Shown here in pieces: positions 16,941 through 25,349 of a stretch of DNA of 64,000 nt (its first letter is position 1; each line of letters opens with the position of its first letter). A program made the translations under genes and the position numbers. Source of the DNA: Phytohabitans aurantiacus (GTDB taxonomy: Bacteria; Actinomycetota; Actinomycetes; Mycobacteriales; Micromonosporaceae); the NCBI RefSeq assembly GCF_027923225.1, contig NZ_BSDI01000010.1:62001-126000 (forward strand). Reading direction: 5' to 3'. The notes under the pieces are model-generated. The model did no database searches. It worked only from the letters and a program-made list of their open reading frames with translations, and was not told the origin of the DNA.

Positions 16941-17957
16941 ATGGACATCGCCGTCACGCCACTCGATCCCGCTGATGACGCACGCGCTCACGAGGCGCAC
17001 AAGATCATGGCAGCCGCGGTCGCGGCAGACATCCCAGACTTCCCGCCGGTAACCGAGAAACGGTTCTTCGGCATGCTCCGCCATCCCTGGCCGGGCATCA
17101 GTTGGCATCATGCCGTGGCGTACCTGGACGGTGTGCCCGCCGGCTATCTGGAGATCGGGCTGCCGGAGCTCGACAACCTCGACAACGCCGAGATTGAACT
17201 CTCGGTACACCCCGCTCATCGGCGGCGCGGCGTCGGGCGGGCGCTCTTCGAGTACGCGACAGGTGTGGTCCGCGGTCTCGGCCGCAAGCGGATCGCGGGC
17301 ATGGCGCTGGACGCTCTTCCCGGCGGAGTCGCTCGCGACCCGGCCGGTGCGGCGTTCGCGGAGGCGATGGGTGCCAAGCCCGCGCTCCAGGAAGTGCGGC
17401 GGCGACTCGACACCACCACGCTGGACCACGAGGCGCTCGACGCGATGCTCGCGGCCGCACGCGCCAAGTCGACCGGCTACTCCCTCGTCCTGTGGCGGGG
17501 CTCGACGCCCGACGACCTCATCGACGACGTGGCGTACCTGGACGGCCGGCTGCTGTCGGACGCTCCCATGGGCGACCTGGAGTGGGAGGCGGAAAACATC
17601 GACGCCGCCCGCGTCCGGGCCGGCGAGGCCGTGAAGGCCGCTCGGGGGCGGCGGTCCTACAGCGCTGGCGCGCGCCACGACGAGACCGGACGGCTGGTCG
17701 CGTTCACCGTGATCGACTCAGGCGACGTCGACTGGCACGCGTTTCAGCAGATCACCCTCGTCGAGCCCAACCACCGCGGTCACCGCCTGGGCGCGCTCGT
17801 GAAGGTGGAGAACCTGCGGCACGCGATGGCGCACGAGCCCGCGGTGCGAGCCATCGACACCTGGAACGCGGGCGCCAACGATCACATGATCGCGATCAAT
17901 GAGGCGATGGGGTTCCGTCCGGTGGATGGCTGGCAGAACTGGCAGCTCTCCGTGTGA
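16941..17957 (+). CDS. Tandem GNAT acetyltransferase
   Basis: The 338-residue protein holds two GNAT folds. The first has the acetyl-CoA loop VHPAHRRRGVGRALFEY (about residues 92-108). The second has VEPNHRGHRLGALVKVENL (about 273-291) and a NAGANDHMIAINEAMGF motif-B region. Two-domain GNATs of this size in actinobacteria include MshD-like and Eis-like enzymes, but the true mshD is elsewhere in the window. The substrate is unknown. The coding end overlaps the convergent gene at 17896 by about 60 bp. Confidence 0.8.
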   Translation: MDIAVTPLDPADDARAHEAHKIMAAAVAADIPDFPPVTEKRFFGMLRHPWPGISWHHAVAYLDGVPAGYLEIGLPELDNLDNAEIELSVHPAHRRRGVGRALFEYATGVVRGLGRKRIAGMALDALPGGVARDPAGAAFAEAMGAKPALQEVRRRLDTTTLDHEALDAMLAAARAKSTGYSLVLWRGSTPDDLIDDVAYLDGRLLSDAPMGDLEWEAENIDAARVRAGEAVKAARGRRSYSAGARHDETGRLVAFTVIDSGDVDWHAFQQITLVEPNHRGHRLGALVKVENLRHAMAHEPAVRAIDTWNAGANDHMIAINEAMGFRPVDGWQNWQLSV

Positions 17958-18384
17958 ATCGGGCCGCCCACGGGCGCAGCGGAAGCTCGCGGTAGCCGCC
18001 TGCCGCGAGCCCCGCATGCCGTTCGAAGAAGTTGCGGCTGCCGTACGCGCCGGTGAGCAGGTATGACCAGCCGGAGGCGGCCGCGTACGCCAGGAAGAAG
18101 ACGGGGCCGAGCACGGCGTACTGGGCGACGTGCCGGGTCTCGTGGCGCAGGAGTTCCGCGCGCTTCGGGTCAAGCAGCCACTCGGCGGGGCGCTTGGTGA
18201 AGACCACGGTGCCGACCGTGAAGCAGCTCTGCTTCGGCACCTTGAGGCGATATCCGTGCGCCACCAGTACGCCGCCCGGCGCGCGGGTCAGGCGGGTGCG
18301 GGTGACCGCGCAGATCAGTATGGCGGCCAGGGAGCTGCCGTTGATCCAGGTCAGGGTGCTACGAATCAGAGGCCACGCGGGCAT
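17896..18384 (-). CDS. Small membrane-associated protein with HETRHVAQ motif
   Basis: The protein of about 162 residues has one N-terminal hydrophobic segment and another near the middle (VLGPVFFLAYAAASGWSYLL). Between them, LLRHETRHVAQY resembles the HExxH zinc-peptidase helix but has Arg where the second helix turn expects a hydrophobic residue. Similar HETRHVAQ motifs occur in conserved actinobacterial hypotheticals. The last 20 or so codons overlap the preceding GNAT gene on the other strand. Function is not known; an ATG at 18396 is an alternative start. Confidence 0.55.
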   Translation of the reverse strand: MPAWPLIRSTLTWINGSSLAAILICAVTRTRLTRAPGGVLVAHGYRLKVPKQSCFTVGTVVFTKRPAEWLLDPKRAELLRHETRHVAQYAVLGPVFFLAYAAASGWSYLLTGAYGSRNFFERHAGLAAGGYRELPLRPWAARFTRRAASSASHPPDGTPSPH

Positions 18385-18425
18385 AGCTCTGAGCATCCCA
18401 CCGTTTCTGCGGCATGATGGCGGGC

Positions 18426-20096
18426 ATGACGGAGACCCCGCATCATCTGTACGACAAGCACGCCGACACCCTCTCGCGCGCGCTGACCGCTATAACCGAG
18501 CGCGGCTACTGGTCGGCCTATCCCGAGTCGCCCAGCCCCCGCGTGTACGGCGAGACCGCCGCCGCTGACGGCGAGGCCGCCTTCCGCGGATACCTGCACC
18601 AGCGCTTCCCGCTCGACCAGCCCGGCACCGACGGGTGGGTGGCCACCGAGGCCAGCCCGTTCGGGATCGAACTGGGCGTGACGTACCCGCACGCCGGCGC
18701 CGCCGCACTGCTGGCCGCCGCGACCGCCGCACTGCCGGCGTGGCGCGACGCCGGGCCGCAGGTTCGCGCGGGCGTCTGCCTCGAAATCCTCGCCCGGCTG
18801 CACGCGCACATCTTCGAGCTCGCCAACGCGGTGCAGTTCACCAGCGGCCAGGCGTTCGTGATGGCGTTCCAGGCTGGCGGGGCGCACGCGCTCGACCGGG
18901 CGCTCGAAGCGATCGCGTACGGGTACGCCGAGATGACCCGGCACCCCGCGACGGCCGAGTGGGAAAAGCCGGCCAAGGGCGAGCCGCTGAAGATGACCAA
19001 GACGTTCCACGTGGTGCCGCGGGGCGTGGCGCTCGTCGTGGGCTGCAACACGTTCCCGACGTGGAACTCGTATCCGGGTCTGTTCGCCTCGCTCGTCACC
19101 GGCAACCCGGTGGTGATCAAGCCGCACCCGCGTGCCGTGCTGCCGCTCGCCGTCACCGTCCGGTACGCCCGCGAGGTGCTCGCCGAGGCCGGGTTCGACC
19201 CCAACCTCGTGCTGCTCGCCGTGGAGGAGCCCGGCGAGGCGCTCGCGTCCACACTGGCCCTGCGCCCCGAAGTCAAAATCATCGACTTCACCGGCTCGAC
19301 CGCGTACGGCGACTGGCTGGAGCAGAACGCGCGCCAGGCCGCTGTCTACACCGAGAAGGCCGGCGTCAACACGATCGTCGTCGACTCCACCGACGACTTC
19401 GCCGGCATGTGCCGCAACATCGGCTTCTCGCTGACCCTCTACAGCGGACAGATGTGCACCACGCCGCAGAACATCCTCGTGCCGGCTGCCGGCATCGCCA
19501 CCGATCAGGGGCACAAGAGCCTCGACGAGGTGGCCGCCGGCATCGCCGGTGTCGTGGGCAAGCTGACCGGCGACCCGGGTCGCGCGGTCGAGCTGACCGG
19601 CGCGATCGTCAACGACGGCGTACTGGCCCGGCTCGAAGACGTGCGCTCGGTCGGCGAGCCGGTGCTGGAGTCGCGCTCGGTCGATCACCCGGCCTACGAG
19701 GGCGCCGTCGTCCGCACCCCCACCGTCGTACGCCTCTCCGCCGGCGACGCCGAGACGTACGAGCGGGAGTGGTTCGGGCCGATCTCATTCGTCATCGGCA
19801 CCGACTCGACCGCGCACAGCCTGGAGATCTTCCGGGCCACGGTGGGCGAGCACGGCGCCCTGACCGCCGGGGTGTACTCGACAGACGAGAAGGTGCTCGA
19901 CGCGGCCGAGTCAGCGGCGCTGGAGGTCGGCGTCCACCTGTCGTGCAACCTCACCGGCGGTGTCTTCGTGAACCAGTCGGCGGCGTTCTCGGACTTCCAC
20001 GCCAGCGGGGCCAACCCGGCGGCGAACGCGGCGCTCACCGACGGCGCTTATGTCGCCAGCCGCTTCCGTATAGTCCAGTCCCGCCGCCACTCCTAA
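18426..20096 (+). CDS. paaN: PaaN-like aldehyde dehydrogenase
   Basis: The 556-residue protein belongs to the aldehyde dehydrogenase superfamily. It contains VVGCNTFPTWNSYPG (the NAD-region proline/asparagine loop), IDFTGSTAYGDWLE, a general-base Glu in TEKAG, and the active Cys in LYSGQMCTTPQN. The N-terminal extension and overall order match the PaaN group annotated in phenylacetate degradation, where the aldehyde after ring opening is oxidised. No other paa genes are in the window, so the physiological substrate is uncertain. The start is the third ATG of a cluster and gives MTETPHHLYDKH, the family's usual beginning. Confidence 0.8.
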   Translation: MTETPHHLYDKHADTLSRALTAITERGYWSAYPESPSPRVYGETAAADGEAAFRGYLHQRFPLDQPGTDGWVATEASPFGIELGVTYPHAGAAALLAAATAALPAWRDAGPQVRAGVCLEILARLHAHIFELANAVQFTSGQAFVMAFQAGGAHALDRALEAIAYGYAEMTRHPATAEWEKPAKGEPLKMTKTFHVVPRGVALVVGCNTFPTWNSYPGLFASLVTGNPVVIKPHPRAVLPLAVTVRYAREVLAEAGFDPNLVLLAVEEPGEALASTLALRPEVKIIDFTGSTAYGDWLEQNARQAAVYTEKAGVNTIVVDSTDDFAGMCRNIGFSLTLYSGQMCTTPQNILVPAAGIATDQGHKSLDEVAAGIAGVVGKLTGDPGRAVELTGAIVNDGVLARLEDVRSVGEPVLESRSVDHPAYEGAVVRTPTVVRLSAGDAETYEREWFGPISFVIGTDSTAHSLEIFRATVGEHGALTAGVYSTDEKVLDAAESAALEVGVHLSCNLTGGVFVNQSAAFSDFHASGANPAANAALTDGAYVASRFRIVQSRRHS

Positions 20097-20098
20097 CC

Positions 20099-20154
20099 CG
20101 TGATCATTGCGTCATTCAAGGCGTCATAGCGACTTGAATGGCGCAATGATCACG
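20099..20154. terminator. 56-nt hairpin, family A copy 2
   Basis: CGTGATCATTGCGTCATTCA plus AG (20099-20120) pairs with 20133-20154 around a 12-nt loop, with one mismatch. It separates the convergent paaN-like and GNAT genes and overlaps the last bases of the GNAT gene. Relative to copy 1, changed stem bases are matched by complementary changes on the other arm. Confidence 0.8.
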
Positions 20155-20665
20155 CGGGGCGGCGCATCTGGAGCTCGGTCAGCACCGGGATCGTCGGGTG
20201 CGGCAGCCGCACGGCGGTGTCGACGAAGCCCAGCCGTTCGTACGCACGCAGCGCGCGGTCGTTGCCGACCACCACTTCGAGCAGCAGCTCGGGCCGGCCG
20301 GCCGCCCGCGACCAATCGGCCACTTCCTCGACCAGATCGGCGAGCACGCCGGTGCCCCGGTAGGCGGGCGTGACGTACACCGCGAAGATCACCGTTACCT
20401 TGGCGTCGTCTGGTGACGCGATGCCGCCCGCGTGCGCGACGAGCCGCCCACCGGCGTCGGCCACGAACTGCGCGCAGTCGTCGCCGCGCGCGTTGCGGGC
20501 GACCCGGGCGGCGTACTCGCTGTGTGGGCGGGCAGCGGCGTCGGCGATCGTCTCCAGAAAGGCCAGCGGCGCGTCGGCGAGCATCTCCAGCCGGAGCGCC
20601 CGCATGCGCGCGGCATCTTCCGGCCGGATGCGGCGCACCGGCCCTAGTGCCGCTTGAGTAGTCAC
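20150..20665 (-). CDS. GNAT family N-acetyltransferase
   Basis: This is a single GNAT domain of 171 residues. VIFAVYVTPAYRGTGVLADLV is the strand and acetyl-CoA pyrophosphate loop, and LLEVVVGNDRALRAYERLGF is the motif-B region with the conserved Asn and Tyr. It starts at GTG 20665. The acceptor substrate cannot be inferred. The gene is convergent with the PaaN-like gene and shares the 56-nt hairpin at its 3' end. Confidence 0.82.
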   Translation of the reverse strand: MTTQAALGPVRRIRPEDAARMRALRLEMLADAPLAFLETIADAAARPHSEYAARVARNARGDDCAQFVADAGGRLVAHAGGIASPDDAKVTVIFAVYVTPAYRGTGVLADLVEEVADWSRAAGRPELLLEVVVGNDRALRAYERLGFVDTAVRLPHPTIPVLTELQMRRPA

Positions 20666-20727
20666 CCCGTCACCCTAGAGCACCCCGCGAAAGCGCTCGC
20701 TGCGCTCACGTTTTCGCGGGGACCCCG

Positions 20728-21699
20728 CTAGACGGGGGAGACGAGTTGCTCGCCGACCTGCCGGCACAGGTCGGTGCCGTATTCGAATCCGAGCCGCCCC
20801 GGGTACCGGGCCAGGACGCCGAGCACCCAGCCGTCGCCGATCGCCAGGCACGCGATGTGCCACAGGCGGTCCTCGTCGCGCAACAGCCAGCCGTTCTTGA
20901 TGGCGACGGTGGCGGCGATGCGCTCGGGCAGTGTGTGGCGTACGCCGAAGTCGCCCGCGCCGCGCACCTGGCGCATCTCGTCGAGCAGCCAGGGTGTCCA
21001 CCGTGGACCCGCGGCGCGCCCGTCGGCAAGGCAGACCCCGATCCGGACCACGTCGCGGGCGGACACGGTCGTGTTGCTCCACCAGTCGCCGTACGGGCGG
21101 CTGTCGGTGAGCCCACAGATCTTGATGAGCCGGAGGATCGAGGCGTGCCGGCCCAACTCGGCGAAGATGGTCTGCGCGGACACGTTGTCGCTGTCGCGGA
21201 TCATGATGGTGAGCTGGTGCATCCGCGTTTGCCCTGGCGTGACGCCCTGCTCGGTGGCGCGGCGCAGGTAGTCGGCCGCTATCCAGGACTTGACCATCGA
21301 CATGGTGTCGCTGGGGGCGGCCAGGTTCGAGCCGCTGATCTCACCGGTACCCCTATCGAGTAACGCCCAGGAGAGAAAGCCGGCACTGTCGACGTACACC
21401 GGTCCCGAATGGAGAGCGACCGTCCGCGGCGCCGGCGGTTTCGTGAACTCAGTCCGATGTGGTCTGCTGGCGGCCCGCTGCGGCGGGTCGCCGCCAATAT
21501 CGACGGCCGTGACCAGCGCTGTCGCGCCCGCCACCACGATGCCGAGGCACGCGACCGCCCGGTGCGCGGGGTGGATTCCGCGAGCGCGATGCCGTCCGGC
21601 GCGGTGCCGGCCAATGCGCACGATCGATGGTGTGGACACGGATTGTTCAACGAGACAGGTGCCCTGGTGGGCGCAGGCAGGATGCCGGGTCACGACCAT
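20728..21699 (-). CDS. Class A beta-lactamase-like serine hydrolase, membrane-anchored
   Basis: Numbered from the ATG at 21699, the protein has an N-terminal hydrophobic segment after an Arg/His-rich stretch, then a beta-lactamase/transpeptidase-like fold. S134-M-V-K137 is the S-x-x-K pair, S170-D171-N172 the SDN loop, and K268-N-G270 stands in for the KTG triad. No ExxLN omega-loop glutamate is evident, which argues against an efficient penicillinase and for a DD-peptidase-like or house-keeping hydrolase role outside the cell. A GTG at 21639 is an equally possible start. The gene is divergent from csp. Confidence 0.72.
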   Translation of the reverse strand: MVVTRHPACAHQGTCLVEQSVSTPSIVRIGRHRAGRHRARGIHPAHRAVACLGIVVAGATALVTAVDIGGDPPQRAASRPHRTEFTKPPAPRTVALHSGPVYVDSAGFLSWALLDRGTGEISGSNLAAPSDTMSMVKSWIAADYLRRATEQGVTPGQTRMHQLTIMIRDSDNVSAQTIFAELGRHASILRLIKICGLTDSRPYGDWWSNTTVSARDVVRIGVCLADGRAAGPRWTPWLLDEMRQVRGAGDFGVRHTLPERIAATVAIKNGWLLRDEDRLWHIACLAIGDGWVLGVLARYPGRLGFEYGTDLCRQVGEQLVSPV

Positions 21700-21866
21700 G
21701 GAGTCCGTTTTGGGGTAGTGCGCGAGAGGGTGTGCTCGTGTAGCGTGCGATTTCGGCCGCTGTGTTCGACGGACCACCCCGGACCACGGATCGGCGGCCC
21801 CGGTTAGGGAACGCCTCAATCGGGGGTTGTCGAAACCCAGCACCATCGAAGTGAGGGAAGTGCACC

Positions 21867-22070
21867 GTGGCACAGGGCACCGTCAAGTGGTTCAACAGCG
21901 AAAAGGGCTACGGCTTCATCGCGGTCGACGGCGGGCAGGACGTCTTCGTCCACTTCTCGGCGATCGAGATGGACGGCTACAAGGCGCTGGACGACGGTCA
22001 GCGCGTTGAGTTCGAGATCGCGCAGGGCCAGAAGGGTCCGCAGGCGGAGAAGGTTCGCCTGATCGCCTAG
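21867..22070 (+). CDS. csp: Cold-shock protein (CspA family)
   Basis: The 67-residue OB-fold protein has both RNA-binding motifs, KGYGFI (RNP1) and VFVHF (RNP2), and the opening MAQGTVKWFNSEKG. It is expected to melt mRNA structure in the cytoplasm. GTG start with GAGGGAAG seven bases upstream. The neighbouring groEL gene downstream matches the Streptomyces order cold-shock gene then groEL2. Confidence 0.95.
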   Translation: MAQGTVKWFNSEKGYGFIAVDGGQDVFVHFSAIEMDGYKALDDGQRVEFEIAQGQKGPQAEKVRLIA

Positions 22071-22091
22071 TCCACCGGTCGAAAACGCGTT

Positions 22092-22133
22092 GAGGCGGGG
22101 CGCCGGCAATTCGGCCCCGCCTCGCGGCTTTTC
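22092..22133 (+). terminator. Rho-independent terminator of csp
   Basis: GAGGCGGGGC (22092-22101) pairs with GCCCCGCCTC (22114-22123), followed within a few bases by a CTTTTCC tract. It ends the csp transcript before the CIRCE-controlled groEL promoter. Confidence 0.7.
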
Positions 22134-22176
22134 CCGGGCTGGCTTCTTGGTCTTGGCCACACGTTCACCGACCTCG

Positions 22177-22203
22177 CTTGCACTCGCCAGGGCAGAGTGC
22201 TAA
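22177..22203 (+). promoter_or_regulatory. CIRCE element 1 (HrcA operator)
   Basis: CTTGCACTC-N9-GAGTGCTAA differs from the CIRCE consensus TTAGCACTC-N9-GAGTGCTAA only at the outer left bases and has the canonical 9-nt spacer. It lies about 210 bp upstream of groEL and should bind the heat-shock repressor HrcA. Confidence 0.9.
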
Positions 22204-22211
22204 ACAAGTGA

Positions 22212-22238
22212 TTGGCACTCGCGGTGTGCGAGTGCCAA
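22212..22238 (+). promoter_or_regulatory. CIRCE element 2 (HrcA operator)
   Basis: TTGGCACTC-N9-GAGTGCCAA is a perfect inverted repeat with the same 9-nt spacer, starting 8 bp after the first element. Two tandem CIRCE sites imply tight HrcA repression of groEL. Confidence 0.88.
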
Positions 22239-22414
22239 AGGTCGGGACGGTGGGGTTCCGGTCGCGCAACGCGCGACACGGGGCCGGTCGTCGCGGGCTA
22301 TCCGGCCCGGCCTACGAAGCGTCACCGCCGCCAGGTGGTGACCTTTCGAAGGTGCGCGCTTCGAGCCAACAGGCTTGGGGCGCACTGGATGTCCAGCCTG
22401 GAGGACAACGCCGT

Positions 22415-24034
22415 ATGGCCAAGATGATCGCGTTCGACGAGGAGGCGCGCCGCGGCCTTGAGCGGGGCATGAACACCCTCGCCGACGCCGTAAAGGTGAC
22501 GCTGGGCCCGAAGGGCCGCAACGTCGTGCTCGAGAAGAAGTGGGGCGCCCCCACCATCACCAACGATGGTGTGAGCATCGCCAAGGAAATCGAGCTCGAA
22601 GACCCCTGGGAGAAGATCGGCGCCGAGCTGGTCAAGGAGGTCGCGAAGAAGACCGACGACGTGGCCGGTGACGGCACGACGACGGCGACCGTCCTCGCCC
22701 AGGCGCTGGTTCGCGAGGGTCTGCGCAACGTGGCTGCCGGCGCCAACCCGATGGCCCTGAAGCGGGGCATCGAGGCGGCCGTCGCCAACGTCGCGGAGGA
22801 GCTGGCGAAGATCGCCAAGGACGTCGAGACCAAGGAGCAGATCGCCTCGACGGCGTCGATCTCCGCTGGTGACGCGACCGTTGGCGAGATCATCGCTGAG
22901 GCGATGGACAAGGTCGGCAAGGAAGGCGTCATCACCGTCGAGGAGAGCAACACCTTCGGCCTGGAGCTCGAGCTCACCGAGGGCATGCGCTTCGACAAGG
23001 GATACATCTCCCCGTACTTCTGGACCGACGCTGAGCGGATGGAAGCGGTCCTCGACGACCCCTACATCCTGATCGTGAACAGCAAGATCGCTTCGGTGAA
23101 GGACCTGCTGCCGATCCTCGAGAAGGTCATGCAGTCGGGCAAGCCGCTGGCGATCATCGCCGAGGACGTCGAGGGCGAGGCCCTGGCGACCCTGGTGGTC
23201 AACAAGGTGCGCGGCACCTTCAAGTCGGTTGCCGTCAAGGCCCCCGGCTTCGGCGACCGCCGCAAGGCGATGCTGACCGACATCGCGATCCTGACCGGTG
23301 GTCAGGTCGTCAGCGAAGAGGTCGGCCTCAAGCTCGACGCCGCCACGCTGGAGCTGCTGGGCCGGGCCCGCAAGGTCGTGGTCACCAAGGACGAGACCAC
23401 GATCGTGGACGGCGCCGGTGACCAGGACCAGATCCAGGGTCGGGTCAACCAGATCCGGGCCGAGATCGAGAAGAGCGACTCGGACTACGACCGCGAGAAG
23501 CTGCAGGAGCGGCTTGCCAAGCTCGCCGGTGGTGTCGCGGTGATCAAGGTCGGCGCGGCCACCGAGGTCGAGCTCAAGGAGCGCAAGCACCGCATCGAAG
23601 ACGCGGTGCGTAACGCGAAGGCCGCCGTCGAAGAGGGCATCGTCCCCGGTGGTGGTGTCGCGCTCGTACAGGCCGGCAAGTCCGCCTTCGACAAGCTCGA
23701 CCTGGTTGGCGACGAGGCGACCGGTGCGACGATCGTGAAGATCGCGCTCGACGCCCCGCTGCGCCAGATCGCCGTGAACGCCGGCCTCGAGGGTGGCGTC
23801 GTGGTGGAGAAGGTGCGCAACCTCGACACCAACCACGGGCTGAACGCGGCGAGCGGCGAGTACGTCGACCTGCTCGCGGCGGGCATCATCGACCCGGCCA
23901 AGGTGACCCGCTCGGCGCTGCAGAACGCGGCCTCGATCGCGGCCCTGTTCCTGACCACCGAGGCTGTGGTCGCGGACAAGCCGGAGAAGGAGAAGGCCCC
24001 GGCCGCCCCGGGCGGCGGGGACATGGACTTCTGA
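22415..24034 (+). CDS. groEL: Chaperonin GroEL (60 kDa), groEL2 type
   Basis: The 539-residue chaperonin folds client proteins in an ATP-driven ring. It starts MAKMIAFDEEARRGLERG, contains the ATP-site block VTLGPKGRNVVLEKKWG and VAGDGTTTATVLAQAL, and ends in GGGDMDF, the hydrophobic/Gly-Met tail of the house-keeping actinobacterial GroEL2. No groES is adjacent; a divergent GroES-like gene is at 36.3 kb. GGAGG lies 10 nt before the ATG. Regulation by HrcA through two CIRCE sites is read from the upstream sequence. Confidence 0.97.
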   Translation: MAKMIAFDEEARRGLERGMNTLADAVKVTLGPKGRNVVLEKKWGAPTITNDGVSIAKEIELEDPWEKIGAELVKEVAKKTDDVAGDGTTTATVLAQALVREGLRNVAAGANPMALKRGIEAAVANVAEELAKIAKDVETKEQIASTASISAGDATVGEIIAEAMDKVGKEGVITVEESNTFGLELELTEGMRFDKGYISPYFWTDAERMEAVLDDPYILIVNSKIASVKDLLPILEKVMQSGKPLAIIAEDVEGEALATLVVNKVRGTFKSVAVKAPGFGDRRKAMLTDIAILTGGQVVSEEVGLKLDAATLELLGRARKVVVTKDETTIVDGAGDQDQIQGRVNQIRAEIEKSDSDYDREKLQERLAKLAGGVAVIKVGAATEVELKERKHRIEDAVRNAKAAVEEGIVPGGGVALVQAGKSAFDKLDLVGDEATGATIVKIALDAPLRQIAVNAGLEGGVVVEKVRNLDTNHGLNAASGEYVDLLAAGIIDPAKVTRSALQNAASIAALFLTTEAVVADKPEKEKAPAAPGGGDMDF

Positions 24035-24053
24035 GTCCATCCCTCCACTGAGG

Positions 24054-24085
24054 ACAAGGGGCGAGCCGGTCGGCTCGCCCCTTGT
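24054..24085 (+). terminator. Strong hairpin terminator after groEL
   Basis: A perfect 15-bp stem, ACAAGGGGCGAGCCG (24054-24068), pairs with 24071-24085 across 2 nt. It lies 19 bp after the groEL stop and just before the end of the convergent small gene. Confidence 0.85.
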
Positions 24086-24091
24086 TCGTGT

Positions 24092-24337
24092 CTAACCTCT
24101 GGGCTGGTTACGCTGCTTGTCAGCCCTGGTCATCGCCTGCCGCCCCCGCGCCGGCATGTCGGACGTCGACGCCGACTCGTCGGGCATCCGCTCCATCGGA
24201 TCCCTGGCGTCCATGTCGCGCCGGTTCGGTGGGGTCTGCTCGTCGAGCCTGCCACCAGCCGTCTCGGCGGGCATGTGCGCCATACGTGCCTTCGCCTCTG
24301 TATGGAGATCGTCCTTCGGTCGCTTGTCCTTGGCCAT
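24092..24337 (-). CDS. Small hydrophilic hypothetical protein
   Basis: The 81-residue, highly charged protein is rich in Lys, Arg, Asp and Met, with no hydrophobic segment. It repeats short motifs such as RRDMDARDPMERMPDE and is probably intrinsically disordered. A strong ribosome site (GGAGGAG, 4 nt before the ATG) supports that it is a real gene. No family is recognised. It is convergent with groEL. Confidence 0.65.
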   Translation of the reverse strand: MAKDKRPKDDLHTEAKARMAHMPAETAGGRLDEQTPPNRRDMDARDPMERMPDESASTSDMPARGRQAMTRADKQRNQPRG

Positions 24338-24429
24338 GATCTCCTCCTTCCCCCGACACCGTATGGTCGGCGCGGCGGAGCCTGCGGTGAAACGCGACTA
24401 TCCACCCACACGTCCCGTTCGTCCCAGGG

Positions 24430-25338
24430 TTAGAGCTGTTTGCGGTATAGGAAGAAGACTCGCTCGATCCAGGCGCCGGCGTTGCGGGCGTAGAACGGTA
24501 CCGGGCCTACCCAGCCGATCTGGCTGCGGGTGATGCCGAGTTCGTGCTGTTCGCGCAGGCAGCGGCGGAGGAGTACACCGCCAATGCCCAGGCCCTGTGC
24601 GGTGGGGGCGGTGCCCATCGGGCCGAACCAGCTTGGGCGGGACGATCCGAACGCGGCGAACCCCAGGATTTCGCCGGGACCGCGGATCGCCAGGTGCAGG
24701 CCGGCGCCCTCACGGTCGATCGAGTGGGCGACCTCGCCGGCCCAGGATGCCCCGAACGTGCTCCGAGCGAATTCCACCAGCGCGTTCGCGTCGTCGGCTG
24801 TGGCGCGGCGTACGGTGATGCCCTTGGCCGCCAGGCGTTGCTCGGCCGGCTCGGTTGGGCGTAGCGCGGGGGATTCGGGGTAGGACAGGTCGGCGGTCAT
24901 GTTCCACGCCGTGCGGTCCTGCTCGTAGCCCAGCGCCATCGCCGCGCACACCGCTGGCGTGTACCGGACGTCGATCCCGGGCCAGGCGTAGTACGGCGGG
25001 TTGCCGGCGAGCAGTACCTCGGTCACGCCCAGCCCGGCGAGTGCCGCCTCGGCGCGACCGATCAGCGCCCGCCCGATGCCCTGGCGCCGGGCGTCCGGCC
25101 GTACGGCCACCAGGTCGATGTGACCGACTGACTTGTCGCGAAGCGCGATTGAACCGAGCACCGCGCCGGCAACCGAACCGTCGACGGTCGCCACGAAACC
25201 CGTACCCGGCTGCTCGCGCAGGCGCGCGACGATCTGCGGCGCCTCGGCGGCGTCTTCCGGAAGGTCGAGGGCCGCGCGGCACAGCTCGACGACCCGGGGT
25301 ACGTCTTCGTCGGTCAGAGGCGTGATCGAGAAGTCCAC
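24430..25338 (-). CDS. Tandem GNAT acetyltransferase
   Basis: The 302-residue protein carries two GNAT domains: VAVRPDARRQGIGRALIGRA (about residues 72-91) and MGTAPTAQGLGIGGVLLRRC (about 236-255) are the acetyl-CoA loops. The GTG at 25338 lies 12 bp after the stop of the upstream subtilase gene on the same strand, suggesting one operon. The frame is open far upstream, but that part is the shadow of the subtilase. The substrate is unknown. Confidence 0.78.
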   Translation of the reverse strand: MDFSITPLTDEDVPRVVELCRAALDLPEDAAEAPQIVARLREQPGTGFVATVDGSVAGAVLGSIALRDKSVGHIDLVAVRPDARRQGIGRALIGRAEAALAGLGVTEVLLAGNPPYYAWPGIDVRYTPAVCAAMALGYEQDRTAWNMTADLSYPESPALRPTEPAEQRLAAKGITVRRATADDANALVEFARSTFGASWAGEVAHSIDREGAGLHLAIRGPGEILGFAAFGSSRPSWFGPMGTAPTAQGLGIGGVLLRRCLREQHELGITRSQIGWVGPVPFYARNAGAWIERVFFLYRKQL

Positions 25339-25349
25339 GGTGGTGGACC

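Noticed and set aside
16684..17052. Possible 122-codon ORF after thrC
   Set aside because: Overlaps the GNAT start, has no ribosome site and its translation resembles no family, including the MoaD/ThiS type expected by synteny.
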